A stretch of DNA of 64,000 nucleotides from Stomorhina lunata (GCA_933228675.1 OW121743.1:109673468-109737467); one strand, 5' to 3'. Counted from the first letter of the stretch, positions 36,261 through 48,545 are shown. Notes: generated from the sequence alone by a model not told the origin. Numbers and translations are program-made.

Positions 36261-37699
36261 TGGAAATGGTGTTCATGACAAAATACCAAAAAAGCCTAAG
36301 CCCGACAAATCGTGGGTGTTTAGAAAAATGAAAAAAAAACTTTGTTTGAAAAATCGTTGATGTTTTATTTCGTTTAGGTTAAGTTAGTTTTTCATCTCCT
36401 ATTGTAACAACACACAATTTCTTTACAACTTAATTTGATTAGAAAAACATTTAGTTAAATTTTAGTTTAACTTAATTGAAATTTAAGTAAAATATTTTGC
36501 TTCTAACCCTTAATGTTATTTTGTGACATATTTTCAGTAATTGTTAATATGATAACATTGACATGACATACATATATTTAAATTGTGGCATGAAAACAAT
36601 TTAAAATACAAATATAACCAACCACATGTAAATACTTGTACATTTATGTATAAATGAATTTTAACTGAAATACAACAACTGTGACTCTGTGAGGGTTCAA
36701 AGGCATTTTTTGAAAAAAAAAAATTAAATAAAAATGTAATATTGCATATAGTCTGGGTAAAATCCGTTTATATTATTTTAAAAATGGCATTGAGAATCTT
36801 ACTGGGAAAATAAATGAGAACAAGAGGAACATTTTTGATATATGTATAAAAAAATGACATAGTTTTGAATGGTATAATACAAAAAGAAACATAACGACAT
36901 CAATTTAAATACATTCATTCATATTTTGCTCAGTTATGGTATGGGTAAGTATTGTAGTTATTGTTGGTGCTGTGTTACATAACATAAAATATTTGGCATA
37001 TTTGAAAAAACACATAAATGCATATTTTTTTTTTGTATTTTTCATAGAAATATTTATGTTTGTGCATTATGCACAGACAGACACAATACCATCACATACA
37101 AACGTAATACAATAAAAATAACATAAGTACTCGAACTCAATCAGCCATAAAATATGCTATGCTTTTTTAAACTTCACAAACACAAACACACAGATACTAA
37201 ATCCTTTATAGGTTTTTCTTTCTTTTATTACTATCATGTGTATACGGGTGAGTATTAACCTACAATCACTACCAACTTTCAAAAGTTGAATACAAGGAAA
37301 CAACAAATACAAAAGCAAAAACATATAACAATAGCATCACAATATCACAAATAGCATCATCACCTACAACAATAAAGTGAGAAGATAAAAAATAAACTAT
37401 AGGAATTCAGAAGCATAACTAAAGTTGAACAATTGAAACCTGTAAAAAATGCAACCTCAATGTGTTTTAGTTTTTTCATATTTTTTTTTTATTTTTTCGG
37501 TGCAATATTTTGTTTGCTTTTTGTTGTAGTTGGAGAAAATCACGGAAGTGTTTGATGTGCAAGTTACAGAGGCGTTGATTTATGAACATACTTATATATT
37601 AGAGCGGCTCCAAACTCATACAAATCAAACTTTTGCAACACCCTCTAAAAATGAAGTTTGATCAAAGATCAGTGATAACTTTAGGACTAGCAATTACAT
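36261..37699. other. Unique AT-rich spacer
   Basis: No gene is recognised. It contains short CA-rich and A-rich stretches (37070-37200, 37290-37400) and no long frames. Confidence 0.5.
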
Positions 37700-38520
37700 T
37701 ATTAGGAGCGGGTACTCTAAAGGGTCGTCATATTCGCTGTATAAGTGGTTTTTCCGAAAATTACTGTTATTTTTGAATTTTTGATTAAAAAAAAAAACAA
37801 CCTCAAGGAATTGTCGGAGAATAAAACCAAGTCTTCTATTTTGATAGTCTTGGACCAAATTTTCATAAAATGCGATGCTTTTTAAACTTCTGATTTTTAT
37901 TTTTCAGAAAAAGAAATAAAATTTATTTTTGACTTTTGTTTTTTCAAGCAAAAATAAAATTTTCTAGCAAAAATAACAGTTATTTTTGACTTTTATTTTT
38001 TCGAACATGAATAAAGGTTATTTTTTGACTTTTATTTTTTCGAGTAGAAATAAAAGATATTTTTGTGTTTTCAACCCCAATTATGATGGCAAATCTCAAA
38101 TTATTTTTACTCAAAAATTATCTATGTTTGGAAAAATTTTTAAATGAATTTATCATAAATTTAAAGAAAATTACTTTTATTTCTGCTCGAAAAATAAAAG
38201 TCAATAAAATAACTTTTATTTCTGCTCGAAAAATAAAAGTCAAAAAATAACTTTTATTTCTGCTCGAAAAAATAAAAGTCAAAAATAACTGTTATTTTTT
38301 TAAGCTTGAAAAATAAAAGTTAAAAATTAACTTTTATTTTTGCTTGAAAAAATAAAAGTCAAAAATTACTGTTATTTTTTTTATCGAATAGATAAAAGTA
38401 AATAAATAATTTTTCGAAGATGAAGTTGCCCAAAAATATTTAAAAAAAATCCCAAGATTATTTGCGAAAAACCACCTATACAGTGACAATTAGGATCCTT
38501 TGGAGTACCCGCTATATAAA
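37700..38520. repeat. Fold-back structure with ~39-bp internal repeats
   Basis: A 167-bp-satellite segment lies inverted at 37708-37756 (GCGGGTACTC to GTGGTTTTTCC) and is matched by the forward version at about 38464-38512. Inside, units of about 39 bp (CTTTTATTTCTGCTCG, AAATAAAAGTC) run forward at 38170-38390 and inverted at 37920-38055, around a centre of about 110 bp. Long inverted arms made of short tandem repeats are the hallmark of Drosophila Foldback-type elements. No transposase or target duplication was identified, so an inverted duplication is also possible. Confidence 0.6.
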
Positions 38521-39535
38521 GTGCTATACGTGTACAATTCCATTTTTGGCTATTTTTGAGCAACTACGTCTCTCCAGATTTTTTGAAAAATTAAAATTTT
38601 AAAAATTATTTAAAAAAATCCCTAGATTATTTGGGGAAAACTACTTATACAGTGTCAATAAAGACCCTTTGGAGTACCCACTATAAATAGTGGTATACCT
38701 GTACATTTTCGTTTTTGGCCATTTTCGAGCAACTTCATCTTCCCCAGATTTTTCGAAAAATTTTAAAAATTATTTAAAAAAAATTCCAAGATTATTTGGG
38801 GAAAACCACTTAAACAATGTCAATTAGGAGCCTTTGTAATACCCGCTCCATATAGTGGTATACGTGTACAATTTCATTTTTGGTCATTTTTTAGTAACTA
38901 CATCTTTCCTAGATTTTTTGAAAAATTAAAATATTCAGAATTATTTAAAAAAATCCCAAGATTTTTTTTGCGAAAAACCACTTATAAAGTGTCAATAAAG
39001 GCCCTTTGGAGTAACCGCTATATATAGTGGTATACCTGTACATTTTAATTTTTGGCCATTTTTGAGCAACTTCATCTTCCCCAGATTTTTCGAAAAATTT
39101 TCAAAATTATTTTAAAAAATTTCCAAGAATATTTAGGGAAAACCACTTATACAGTGACAAAAAGGACACCGTGAAGTACCTGCTCCATATGGTAGTAAAC
39201 GAGTACAATTTATTTTTGGCCATTTGTGAGTAACCACATCTTCTCTAGATTTTTCGAAAAATTTTTAAATTTTTTCTTAAAAAAATCCCAAGATTATTTG
39301 GAGAAAACCACTTATACAGTATGAATTAGAACCCATTGGAGTACCCGCTCCATATAGTGGTATACGTGTATAATTCCATTTTTGGCCAACTTTTTACGCC
39401 CAACTTGTGAGATTTTTTTGATAATATATAAATTTTAACCTAATTTTTCTAAAATTCCAAGATCATTTTGGGAAAACGACTTATAGAGTATCAAACTGGA
39501 CCCTTAGGTGTACCCAACAATGTCTATTCTTATAT
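38390..39535 (+). repeat. ~167-bp satellite, about 7 copies
   Basis: The landmark TCCCAAGATTATTTG (with variants) occurs at 38451, 38620, 38785, 38955, 39122, 39288 and 39456, spacing 165-170 bp. Each unit also contains AAAACCACTTATACAGTG, a GGAGTACCCGCT segment, GTGGTATACGTGTACA and TTTTTGGCCATTTTTGAGCA. Copies are diverged by substitutions and small indels, with no coding frame. The length is near that of nucleosomal DNA and is typical of complex satellites. Confidence 0.9.
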
Positions 39536-40372
39536 ACTTCCATATACCTCCAAATTCGTCAAAAGTAACTCCAATATAGTATTTAACATTACTGTTAAAC
39601 TGTTTACAGTGCTCTGTTGACTGAAAAATTGGCTCTGCTAAAAATTGCGGTTTTTGTCTTTGCTAGTTAAATTCAAATTTATCTTCAAACGACCCCATTC
39701 TGAAATGTTTATAAATCTCGGTTTTATGATTCATTAGTGTTTTCTCTCATTGCGCCAACCTCAAGAAGACTTGGCCTACTATTGAATGAATAGGAATGGC
39801 AAATATTACTATCATCTGATTAGAGTAGATGGGATTGAATGTTTGACATAGAAAGTCATTCATAAAGATAAGAAATAGAGAAGAAAGCGCAAAGCCTTGT
39901 AGTACCCCTGAATTAATCTTGATCTCGTATGGGTCGAGTAAGAAGGGACTTTTGGAAACTTTGCCTCTAAGGGATAAAAAGCGGAAAAACCGAAAACGTT
40001 AGATCTCCTAAAGTAATAGACATAGAAACAAAATTAATATTGCATTTCGAACACCTATAAAAATAAGTTGGCAGGTGTTTGGCACTTTTTTTAAACTATG
40101 CCCGATGGGGTTAAAAAGTGGTGAAATTAGTTTTTTTGGTACTATTTTTAACCCACACTTATCTTTTAAACCAAAGCATACAGAAATTTACTTTTTGATT
40201 TCGGGGGCCAAAATGGGTAAAAAAGGTATAAAATGATAACTTAAAATCTGATAAAGTAATATGAGTAGGAACGATATATTAACTGTGTTTTTAAAAAATG
40301 TACTGATTTCAATTGGTACCAAAGAAGTACCAAAAACAAATTGGTAATGTTATAACTTGTTATGATTAAGAT
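39536..40372. other. Spacer, possibly old mobile-element sequence
   Basis: No ORF is recognised. Two loosely similar segments, around 40005 and 40250 (CTAAAGTAATAGACATAGAAAC and a TAAAGTAATATGAGTAGGAAC variant), and AAAAAGTGG/AAAAGCGG motifs suggest decayed repetitive DNA. It may belong to the element proposed immediately downstream. Confidence 0.4.
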
Positions 40373-40865
40373 CGTGAACTGTGTATTTGATTATGCTATG
40401 ATCTTTAGAAAAGTTGTATCGCATAAGCCGACGAAGGTTTCTTAATTGGTATGACCACTTACCGACAGGTGGCGCCACTGAAAATTACTCAAAGTGAATT
40501 AAATCGCAAACTGTGTATTTGATCATGCTACGATCTTAAGAAAAGTTGTTACGCATGAGGCGGCGAAGGTTTCTTAGTCTGTATGACCAATTTTCAGCAG
40601 GTGGCGCCACTGAAATTTACTCAAAGTGAGTTAAATTGTTATCTGCACATTTCAACATGCTGTGATCTTTAACAAAGTTGTTGCGGATGAGTCGGCGAAG
40701 GTTTCTTAGTTGGTATGACCGATTTCCGACAGGTGTCGCCACTTAAAATTACTCAAAGTAAATTAAATCGTAAACTGTGCATTTGGTCATACTATGAACT
40801 TTACCAAAGTTGTTGCGCTTGAGTCGACGAGAGTTTCTAAGACGGTATGACCAATTTCCAAAAAT
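40373..40865. repeat. 132-bp tandem repeat, ~3.7 copies
   Basis: The landmark AAGGTTTCTTA recurs at 40434, 40566, 40698 and (diverged) 40830, exactly 132 bp apart. Other shared parts are AGGTGGCGCCACTGAAA, TACTCAAAGTGAATTAAAT and TATGATCTTTA-type stretches. The block is clearly more GC-rich than its surroundings. Copies have many substitutions but no length change. Several frames contain stops, so coding is unlikely. Confidence 0.92.
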
Positions 40866-41060
40866 TATTCATATTGAATTCATCAATTATTCATATTGAT
40901 TTAAATTTAATTGGATATTTGTGTGCGATGTCTGCGCCTTAAATTAATTTATTTGGCTAATACTTTATACAATAAAATATTTGTAAACTTTAAAATTTGC
41001 CTTGAAAAGCTTATCATAAAGATCCGAGCAAGGCTCGGTCAACCAGGTACTTTGTTATTT
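40373..41060 (+). mobile_element. Candidate non-autonomous element with hairpin tail
   Basis: The 132-bp repeats are followed about 160 bp later by a hairpin, CCGAGCAAGGCTCGG at 41024-41038, then TCAACCAGGTACTTTGTT. The layout of internal tandem repeats plus a short GC-rich 3' hairpin followed by a TACTT-rich end resembles DINE-1/Helentron-type elements and mirrors the tail of the 45732-48216 element. The left end was not located and there is no transposase, so this is an inference from layout. Confidence 0.4.
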
Positions 41061-42094
41061 TTGACACAAACCATATCCAAAAGATATGACATATCATATA
41101 TAGTATCCAAACCGACGTTATCAATTTGTATACCCAATACTGAAAAGTCTTACTCTGCATGTAGAGATATACTACTGCATACTTTTTAACACATAAAAAA
41201 TCGCAAACTATTTGTATTAAAGGTTATATGGAATGTGTGAAATTTTATTATTCTTTTATAACTTAAATACAAAACCATAAAAATGGAGTTATAACCAAAG
41301 AGTAAAAGTAAAGGTGTTATAAAGTACTACAAAAATTAAATAAAAAAGAGACAGATTTTTTAAGCTTTAGAAACAGAATATATTTATACAGAACATGAAA
41401 AATTTTGGTTTTATGAAATTTTCTCAAAAGAATATCAGTTTTTTGACTCAAAGGTAGTAATTATGTTATTCAATTATATAAGTATAATTAAACAAATTTA
41501 CATTTTAAAAAGAACTTTCAAAGATTTTTAACAAACTTCATTGTCAAAAGTCCCAACCAATAATTTATGAATTTGATACATGTAAGCTATGAATATAAAG
41601 TATATTTCGTATTGAAATTTCATATTTAAATATGTATTATGTAATATCCTTTGCACTGGCATCTATGATTGATATTAATATCGAAATATTACATATACGT
41701 CTTGCATGCTTGATTAAACACTTTTCATGCATTCAAAGGATTTCGTTAAAATTCCCATCATTCATCATACGCAACATCAAACATTAAAGATTACCTTAAA
41801 CTGTTTGTTAATGGACAAACAATTTTTAATGGATTTTTCATGCTCATGAAAAGTGAAAGAAAAATAAATAAATAGTTATGAGTGAGTTAATACACTTTAT
41901 CAAATTTTATATACAATATAAATATTTAATAAGCGTTAAATATGAAACAAATCCAAATTTCATTTAATAAAAATATTAATATGTTTTCATAGGAATTTTT
42001 GGTAAAAAAAATAATAAAAATGTTTATTATGAAGATTATTGGTAGAAAATGTTTCATAATAATATTCATACAGAAAAAAATGTTCAATTTCAGT
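41061..42094. other. Unique AT-rich spacer
   Basis: Nothing recognisable was found; it is AT-rich DNA without long frames, grading into the 31-bp family at its right end. Confidence 0.5.
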
Positions 42095-43660
42095 ATTCGT
42101 TGGTAAAATTGTTATACAGAAAATTTTCCATAAAAAATTTATGGAATCAAAATTTTTATATATAAAACGTTAGCCACCAAAATTTTGTATATAAACAAAT
42201 TTTGATAACAAACATTTTTTTAAAATTTCCTATAAATATAATAATTTTCGAAAAATTTCCTATAAAAATAAGAAATTTTTGAAAAACTTCCTATGAAAAT
42301 AAAAAATTTTTGAAAAATTTCCTATAAAAAACAAAAGAAATTTTTTGAAAAATTTCCTATAAAAATAAGAAATTTTTAAAAAAATTCCAATAAAAAAATA
42401 TAAATTTTTTGGAAAGTTTCCTATTAAAATAAGAAATTTTTGAACAAATTCCTATAAAAATAAGAAATTAAAAAAAGTCCTATAAAAATAAAAAATTTTT
42501 TAAAAGTTTCTTATAAAAATAAGAATTTTTTGAAAATTTTTTCATCAAAAAGATGAGATTTTAAAAAAATTTTCAATAAAAAAAGAAATTTTTGAAAAAT
42601 TTTTAACATAAGAATTTTTTTTGAAAAATTTCCTATAAAAATAAGAAATTTCGCATAAAAATATACAATTTTTAAAGAATTACCTTTAAAACTAAGAAAT
42701 TTTAAAAAAATATTTCCTAAAAAATAAAAAAAATTTTTAAAATTTTCTATAAGCAAAAGAAATTTTTAAAACATTTTCTTCAAAATTAAGAAATTTTTAA
42801 AAAATTTAACATAAAATTAAAAATTGTTTGAAAAATTTCCTGAAGAAATAAGAAATTTTCGAAAAATTTTCTAAAGAAATAAGAAATTATTGAAAAATTT
42901 CTTATAGAAACAAAAAAATTTTGAAAACTTTCCTATACAAATAGAAATTTTTAAAAAATTTCCAATAAAAATTGTTTGAAAAATTATCTACAAAAAAAAA
43001 AATTTTTAAATTTCCTATAAAAATAAGAAATTTTTGAAAAATTTAATATAAAAGCAAGAAATTTTTGAAAAATTTCCAATAAAAATAAGAAATTTTTTAA
43101 AAATTTGCTATAAAAATAAAAAAAAATTCCTATAAAAGTAGAAATTTTTTGAAAAATTTCCTATAAAAATAAGAAATTTTTGAAAAATTCTCTACAGAAA
43201 TAATAAATTTTTGAAAAATTTCCTATTAAAATAAGAAATTTTTTAAAAATTTCCTATTAAACTAAGAAATTTTTGAAAAATTTCCTATTAAAATAAGAAA
43301 TTTTTGAAAAATTTCCTATTAAAATAAGAAATTTTTGAAAAATTTCCTATTAAAATAAGAAATTTTTGAAAAATTTCCTATTAAAATAAGAAATTTTTGA
43401 AAAATTTCCTATTAAAATAAGAAATTTTTGAAAAATTTCCTATTAAAATAAGAAATTTTTGAAAAATTTCCTATTAAAATAAGAAATTTTTGAAAAATTT
43501 CCTATTAAAATAAGAAATTTTTGAAAATTTTCCTATTAAAATAAGAAATTTTTGAAAAATTTCCTATTAAAATAAGACATTTTTGAAAAATTTCCTATAA
43601 AAATAAGAAATTTTTGAAAAATTTCCTGTAAAATTTTAAATTTTTGTATAAAATTTTTTC
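42095..43660 (-). repeat. 31-bp tandem array, inverted orientation
   Basis: The unit core AATAAGAAATTTTTGAAAAA is followed by TTTCCTATTAA, a 31-bp period and the reverse complement of the family at 50465-54220. It is strongly diverged until about 43190, with 30-33-bp lengths, then near-identical at 43215-43610 with the CCTATTAAAATAAG variant. Confidence 0.92.
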
Positions 43661-45254
43661 ATTAAAATATTTATTTATTTAAAAGCTTTCTTTTAACTGT
43701 TTAGTATATGAAAAATATTAAGATTTTGTTTACTTGTTTATATTAAAAATAAATTTTGAAAATTTTTCACTTCATCAATTCTAGCTCTTGACAGCTTTGA
43801 CCCGGATTCAGCCATATCCTTTTCTAGTAAATAATTCTAAAATTTAACACTTCTTCTTCTACTTTAGGAATCAGTTTTAGAAAATTTAGATTAAATTTAT
43901 TTTGTATCTATTTTTATGTATTTAGTTGGCAATGCTTTTGTTAGCATTAGATTTTTTGTATATGGATTTCTGTGCTATAGTTCTATTTGTACTCATCCTT
44001 AGACTTCCTTTAAGAGTTTCATTTCCGTTTCCTTTGCCATTTAACACATTGTGTATAATAGGAAAACTAGTTTCTGCAGCAAAATACAACAAGTTAGACA
44101 AAATACAAAAAAAGAGTGAATGAAGTGTTGCAAAAAACTACTTTTGCTAAATTTTATATACGAATTGTAGAGCAAAAGCCTTATTGATAAGGATTTATAG
44201 TATTATTTGGCATGAAAGCTCCTACTATTGCTGCAACAAGAACAAATACAAATACATATGAAACTACTATTCCATTAGCATTTTGCAACATTAGAAAAAT
44301 TGTTGGTGTAAAATAAAACATTTCAAAAGATTTCATTTCTAAGATTTCAAATGCAGGAAAATCCTTCTTTCGACACTTTGCCTTCGGATCTTTTTTTCAC
44401 TTCAATTCTTATATTATGTTATTTTATTCTATATATATTTTTTCTCTATTTATTTTCGTTTAAACATTTTTAAAGCAAATAATAAGAATGCACTTTTTGT
44501 CCTTCTTATGTAAAAAGTTTATTAGGATTTAAAAAAAAATCTATAATATTTTATACCTTAAATACTAAGCTTAAGTATAAGAAGCCAATTTATCTAAATT
44601 CCATTTTCTACAAATTCTATTTACTCACTATAATTTCTAAAATCCCTTATCCTTCCCCCTTTCTTCCATTTCAAGTCATGTTACCCGACGTAATAAAATT
44701 ATAACAGAAGAATGAAAACTTATTTTTTCCTAAGTTTTTAGTTTAAGTTCTCATAACTTTATGTTTGAGTGAGTATGAGTGTGACTCTTCTGTCTGTGTA
44801 TTCGTGTACTTAGTGAACAAGTATTTGTACGAGAGGGAGTGGAAAGATGATATTTATATGGCTCCTTGCAACTCTTATGTGTTTTCTTTAGCCACTTTTT
44901 CGCGTTATAATGGTTTTAGTCCTGAATCTTTAGATAAATTCACTGCAGTAAATACTTGTAAGAATTCAATTTTCTTGCGAGGATAAAGTGATATAATTCT
45001 TAGAGTTTAAAGTTTCAAGTGCCGCAAACTAAGTAGAATGTAACTAAAGATATGCTTACAACTGCTAACGTATACTTATACTTTACTTTAATAATTCTTA
45101 AACTTACAGGATTGATCCGGAATTGTTTTATGTTTCGCTGGAAGATAAAGTGTTTATTCAAATATCTAATATTAAACCTTAAATAAGATTTAGAATTTTT
45201 AACAGGAAAACATATTATTATTGGCTTTATATATTTTTTGGAACATACCTAAGT
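43661..45254. other. Unique AT-rich spacer
   Basis: No gene is recognised. A plus-strand frame at 43926-44123 with a hydrophobic start and another at 44765-44986 have no family resemblance and ordinary AT-rich composition. Confidence 0.5.
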
Positions 45255-45731
45255 AAAATTCTTATTTTTATAGAACTTTTTTCAAAAATTTCTTAATTTT
45301 ATAAGAAAATTTTCAAAAATTTCTTAATTTTATAAAAAATTTTTCAAAATTTTCTTATTTTTATAAGAAATTGTTCAAAAATTTTTTATTTTTATAAGAA
45401 ATTAAAATTTTTTTTTTTTATAAGAAAATAATCAAAATTTCATTATTTTAGAAGAAATTATTCAAAAATATCTTATTTTTTTAGGAAATTTTTAAAAATT
45501 TCTTATTTTTTTTAGGAAATTTTTCAAAAATTTATTATTTTTATAGGAAATTTTTAAAAAATTTCTTATTTTTGTAGGAAATTTTTTAAAAATTTCTTAT
45601 TTTTATAGGAAATTTTTTAAAAATTTCTTATTTTTACCGGAAATTTTTTAAAAAATGTATTTTTTTTTTATAGAAAACTTTTCAAAAATTTCTTATTTTT
45701 ATAGGAAATTTTTCAAAAATTTCTTATTTTT
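45255..45731 (+). repeat. 31-bp tandem array, left part
   Basis: Units with core TTCAAAAATTTCTTATTTTT are in forward orientation, moderately diverged. The array is cut at about 45732 by the mini-me/DINE-1-like element and continues on the other side at 48217. Confidence 0.9.
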
Positions 45732-45864
45732 ATACCCTTCACCAATAGGTGAAAGGGTATTATAAGTTTGTGATTCCGTTTGTAATTTTTTTTATTAGTG
45801 ATCGTAGACCCCATAAAAATTATACCGATCGACTCAGAATCTGGAGGAGAATCGACTAAGCGAT

Positions 45865-45898
45865 GTCCGTCTGTCCGTCCGTCTGTCTGTCTGTCTGT
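45865..45898 (+). repeat. (GTCY)n microsatellite, tract 1
   Basis: A short GTCC/GTCT tract follows the GGAGAATCGACTAAGCGAT core of the mini-me-like element. It causes a spurious minus-strand RQTDGRTDG frame. Confidence 0.93.
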
Positions 45899-46606
45899 TG
45901 AAATCAAGTTTCTGAAGCCCCTGGAGGATGGACCTACATAAATTATATACCAGATTTTAGGAAATTCTCCCGTAATGAACGCTATTAAATTTCATTAAAA
46001 TCGGTTTATAAACACCGAAAATATCGAAAAAATACCAAAAATTAGATGAAAATTTTAAAATTTTTGATTGAAACACACTTTTAAGTACCAAGAGAAAAAA
46101 GATACTCCTGGTGTACATGTGATAATATGTTATATATCAGATTGTAGGAAATAGTTTCCCAAAATTAGTTTCCTGTAAAATTTTATCAAAATCGGTCCAT
46201 AAACACTGAATTTGATGTATCGCAAGTTCGCATTAGAGAATGTTTGTTGAAAAAATGAAATGCAGAAATAGGAAAAACCATCCTCCTTTAGCACGGACCT
46301 ACATAAATTTTATATCAGGTTTTAGGAAATTCCCCCGCCAATCACGTTATTAAATTTTATCAAAAGCGGTCCATAAACAATTGAGATATCGCCATAACAC
46401 TACATTTGATGTACAGCAAATTGCCCAAAGTACGTGTCTAAGAAATTTTGTTTACATTTTGTAAGTATTGTTTCAGCGATATCTCAGGTGTTTATGGACC
46501 GATTGTGATGAAATTTGACATCGTTCTTTGTGTGAGGATTTTCTAAAATCTATACTCCACAAATCTGAAGAATCGATCGATCGAAGGAGAATCGATTTCG
46601 CGACCT

Positions 46607-46628
46607 CCGTCCGTCCGTCCGTCCGTCC

Positions 46629-46674
<46 letters not shown>

Positions 46675-46723
46675 TTGTTTGTCCGTCCGTCTGTTTTTTT
46701 TGTCAGTCCGTCTACCTGTCTGT
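46607..46723 (+). repeat. (GTCY)n microsatellite, tract 2, expanded
   Basis: About 117 bp of GTCC/GTCT/GTTT tetranucleotides follow a second GGAGAATCGATTTCGCGAC core. It is longer and purer than tract 1, fitting growth of a microsatellite from a seed carried by the element. It gives a spurious SVRPSVCLSV frame. Confidence 0.94.
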
Positions 46724-48216
46724 AATTTTTTCTGTTGTAGTCAAGTTTTTGGAGCTCCTGTTTTGTCGATATCTCAGGTGTTTATTTTGATGAAATTTAA
46801 TAGCGTCCTGATGCATTCGGTAATTTGCGTTAGATATAATTTAGCGTTTAAGCGATGGTGTTTTGATCGACAATTATAAAATTCAGGGTGGGACAATATC
46901 CTAAAATTTTGTGTAAAATCCAGGAGCTCCACAAATCTGATATTAGCAGACAGACACTCTGCATTAATTTTGTGTCTGACTTTTGAACATTATGATAACA
47001 TTTGAGAATGTATTATATATCAAGTTATAGGTAATCTTTCTAGGAAGTACAAAAATGCAGCTAACTACATGATATCCGTTCAAAACCTACATATGTATGT
47101 AAGTATCTCACATATCAACAAAAATGTAAATTTTTTAATTGCAATTGGGAGAAATCCGTTCACGTTTGACAATTGATCCCGTATAACTTCGTTGTACAAT
47201 ATTGATATTCAGGGCGATAGCGCCTAAAATAAACTTTCTAGAGGGACAACATTTGACAAAAGTATTTCTGATCTCTTGAAAAGTTCGATATTGAAAATGG
47301 GTGAGCTCTATTCGCATTTAGTGAAATCTCCCATATAACCCCGACCGGGAATCGATTTAATGCTGATAAATTAAATCACATTAAAATTGCACAAGGAACT
47401 AGAGCAAAACTTTCCAAACATCCATCGGACAGATCGAAAGAACAATACATCCCAAATATTATTGATGAAGTGTTCATTTAAATTAATTAACTAACTTCAG
47501 ATTAATAAGTAAATCTTTAATAACTTTTCCGACAAAGCTGATATCCATCCATTCAAAAGCTATATATTTCACGTATGTATCTAAAACTAAGAGTGTATAC
47601 CCTATAATTTTAAGGCTTATCATTGTTAAAGCTTTGACCTAAATCAGTCCTTCAGAGTTTTACATAACTAATCAAGAACTTTTACTAGTTGGATAATTCG
47701 TACGAATTAAAGTGCACGACCCTCACTGGGCACAGCGTTTTTGGGTTGCATGTCAGAATACTTAAACTTCATCAAATCGATGTGCTATTGCAAATGTAAG
47801 GGCATCTACATTTTGAAGCATCTTTTCTGCATGGTTTATCTGGTCTATCGAACTTTATTAAATGTTCGTAAAATATGTGTCTATTTTATTTCGAAGCTAC
47901 TGGCTGGCTTAAATATGCATTCTCTACTTGTAGTCTAGTAATCATTATCTTTTACAAAGGGACCACTTTAGAACCCAAGTGAAGCTTCCCTAGATATTAG
48001 CCACCTGCCCAACCTAACCTTTGGGTGCATAACTATTCTAGATGATTACGCCACCGAAAAGCTTTTCTTTTTCCGACTCTTAATTTTAAAGACTCTTTGC
48101 ATATAATACTAGTATAACCAAATTTTGCTAGGAATTATATTAAGTAGTGTTGCAAAACACCATTGGTGAAGGGTATCCAAGATTCGGCAAAGCCGAATAT
48201 GCCCTCTTACTTGTTT

Positions 48217-48545
48217 TATATGAAATTTTTTAAAAATTTCTTATTTTTATAGGAAATTTTTCAAAAATTTCTTATTTTTTTATAGGAAATTTTTCAAAAA
48301 TTTCTTATTTTTATAGGAAATTTTTCATAAATTTCTTATTTTTATAGGAAATTTTTCAAAAATTTCTTATTTTTATAGCATATTTTTCAAAAATTTCTTA
48401 TTTTGATAGAAAATTTAAAAAAAAAATTTCTTATTTTTATAGGAAATATTTCAAAAATTTCTTATTTTTGTAGGAAATTTTTAAAAAATTTCTCATTTTT
48501 ATAGGAAATTTTTCAAAAATTTCTAATTTTTATAAACAAAATATA
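48217..48545 (+). repeat. 31-bp tandem array, right part
   Basis: This continues the array at 45255-45731, with the same unit and orientation (TTTCTTATTTTTATAGG), after the mini-me-like insertion. The two parts together are about 0.8 kb. Confidence 0.9.

Larger units (their letters stand above)
45732..48216 (+). mobile_element. mini-me/DINE-1-like element, 2.5 kb, inserted in satellite
   Basis: The left end is a hairpin, ACCCTTCACC-AATA-GGTGAAAGGGT (45734-45758). The right end has GGTGAAGGGT (48166-48175), then the hairpin ATTCGGCAAAGCCGAAT (48182-48198), then CCTCTTACTTGTTTT. The 31-bp satellite lies directly on both sides. Inside are two (GTCY)n tracts, each preceded by a GGAGAATCGA core, as in the mini-me elements described in dipterans. 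There are also repeated ATCGGTCCATAAACA segments of about 180-195 bp spacing at 45995-46380 and inverted versions (CGATATCTCAGGTGTTTAT) at about 46477 and 46767. No transposase or Rep/helicase frame was found, so it is non-autonomous. Central unique parts (46900-48100) may be secondary insertions or cargo. Confidence 0.8.

Noticed and set aside
38065..38250. 61-aa ORF
   Set aside because: It is created by the ~39-bp repeats of the fold-back structure.
40911..41189. 92-aa ORF over the hairpin tail
   Set aside because: It crosses the GC-rich hairpin and repeat boundary of the candidate element and has no family resemblance.
42511..42756. Phe/Lys-rich ORF on the minus strand; likewise 52049-52273, 56533-56775 and 61224-61412
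   Set aside because: All are read-through of diverged 31-bp satellite units.
45713..45907. Minus-strand RQTDGRTDG ORF
   Set aside because: It is the reverse strand of GTCY tract 1 plus element and satellite sequence.
46528..46879. Ser/Val/Cys-rich ORFs
   Set aside because: They translate the (GTCY)n microsatellite in the mini-me-like element.
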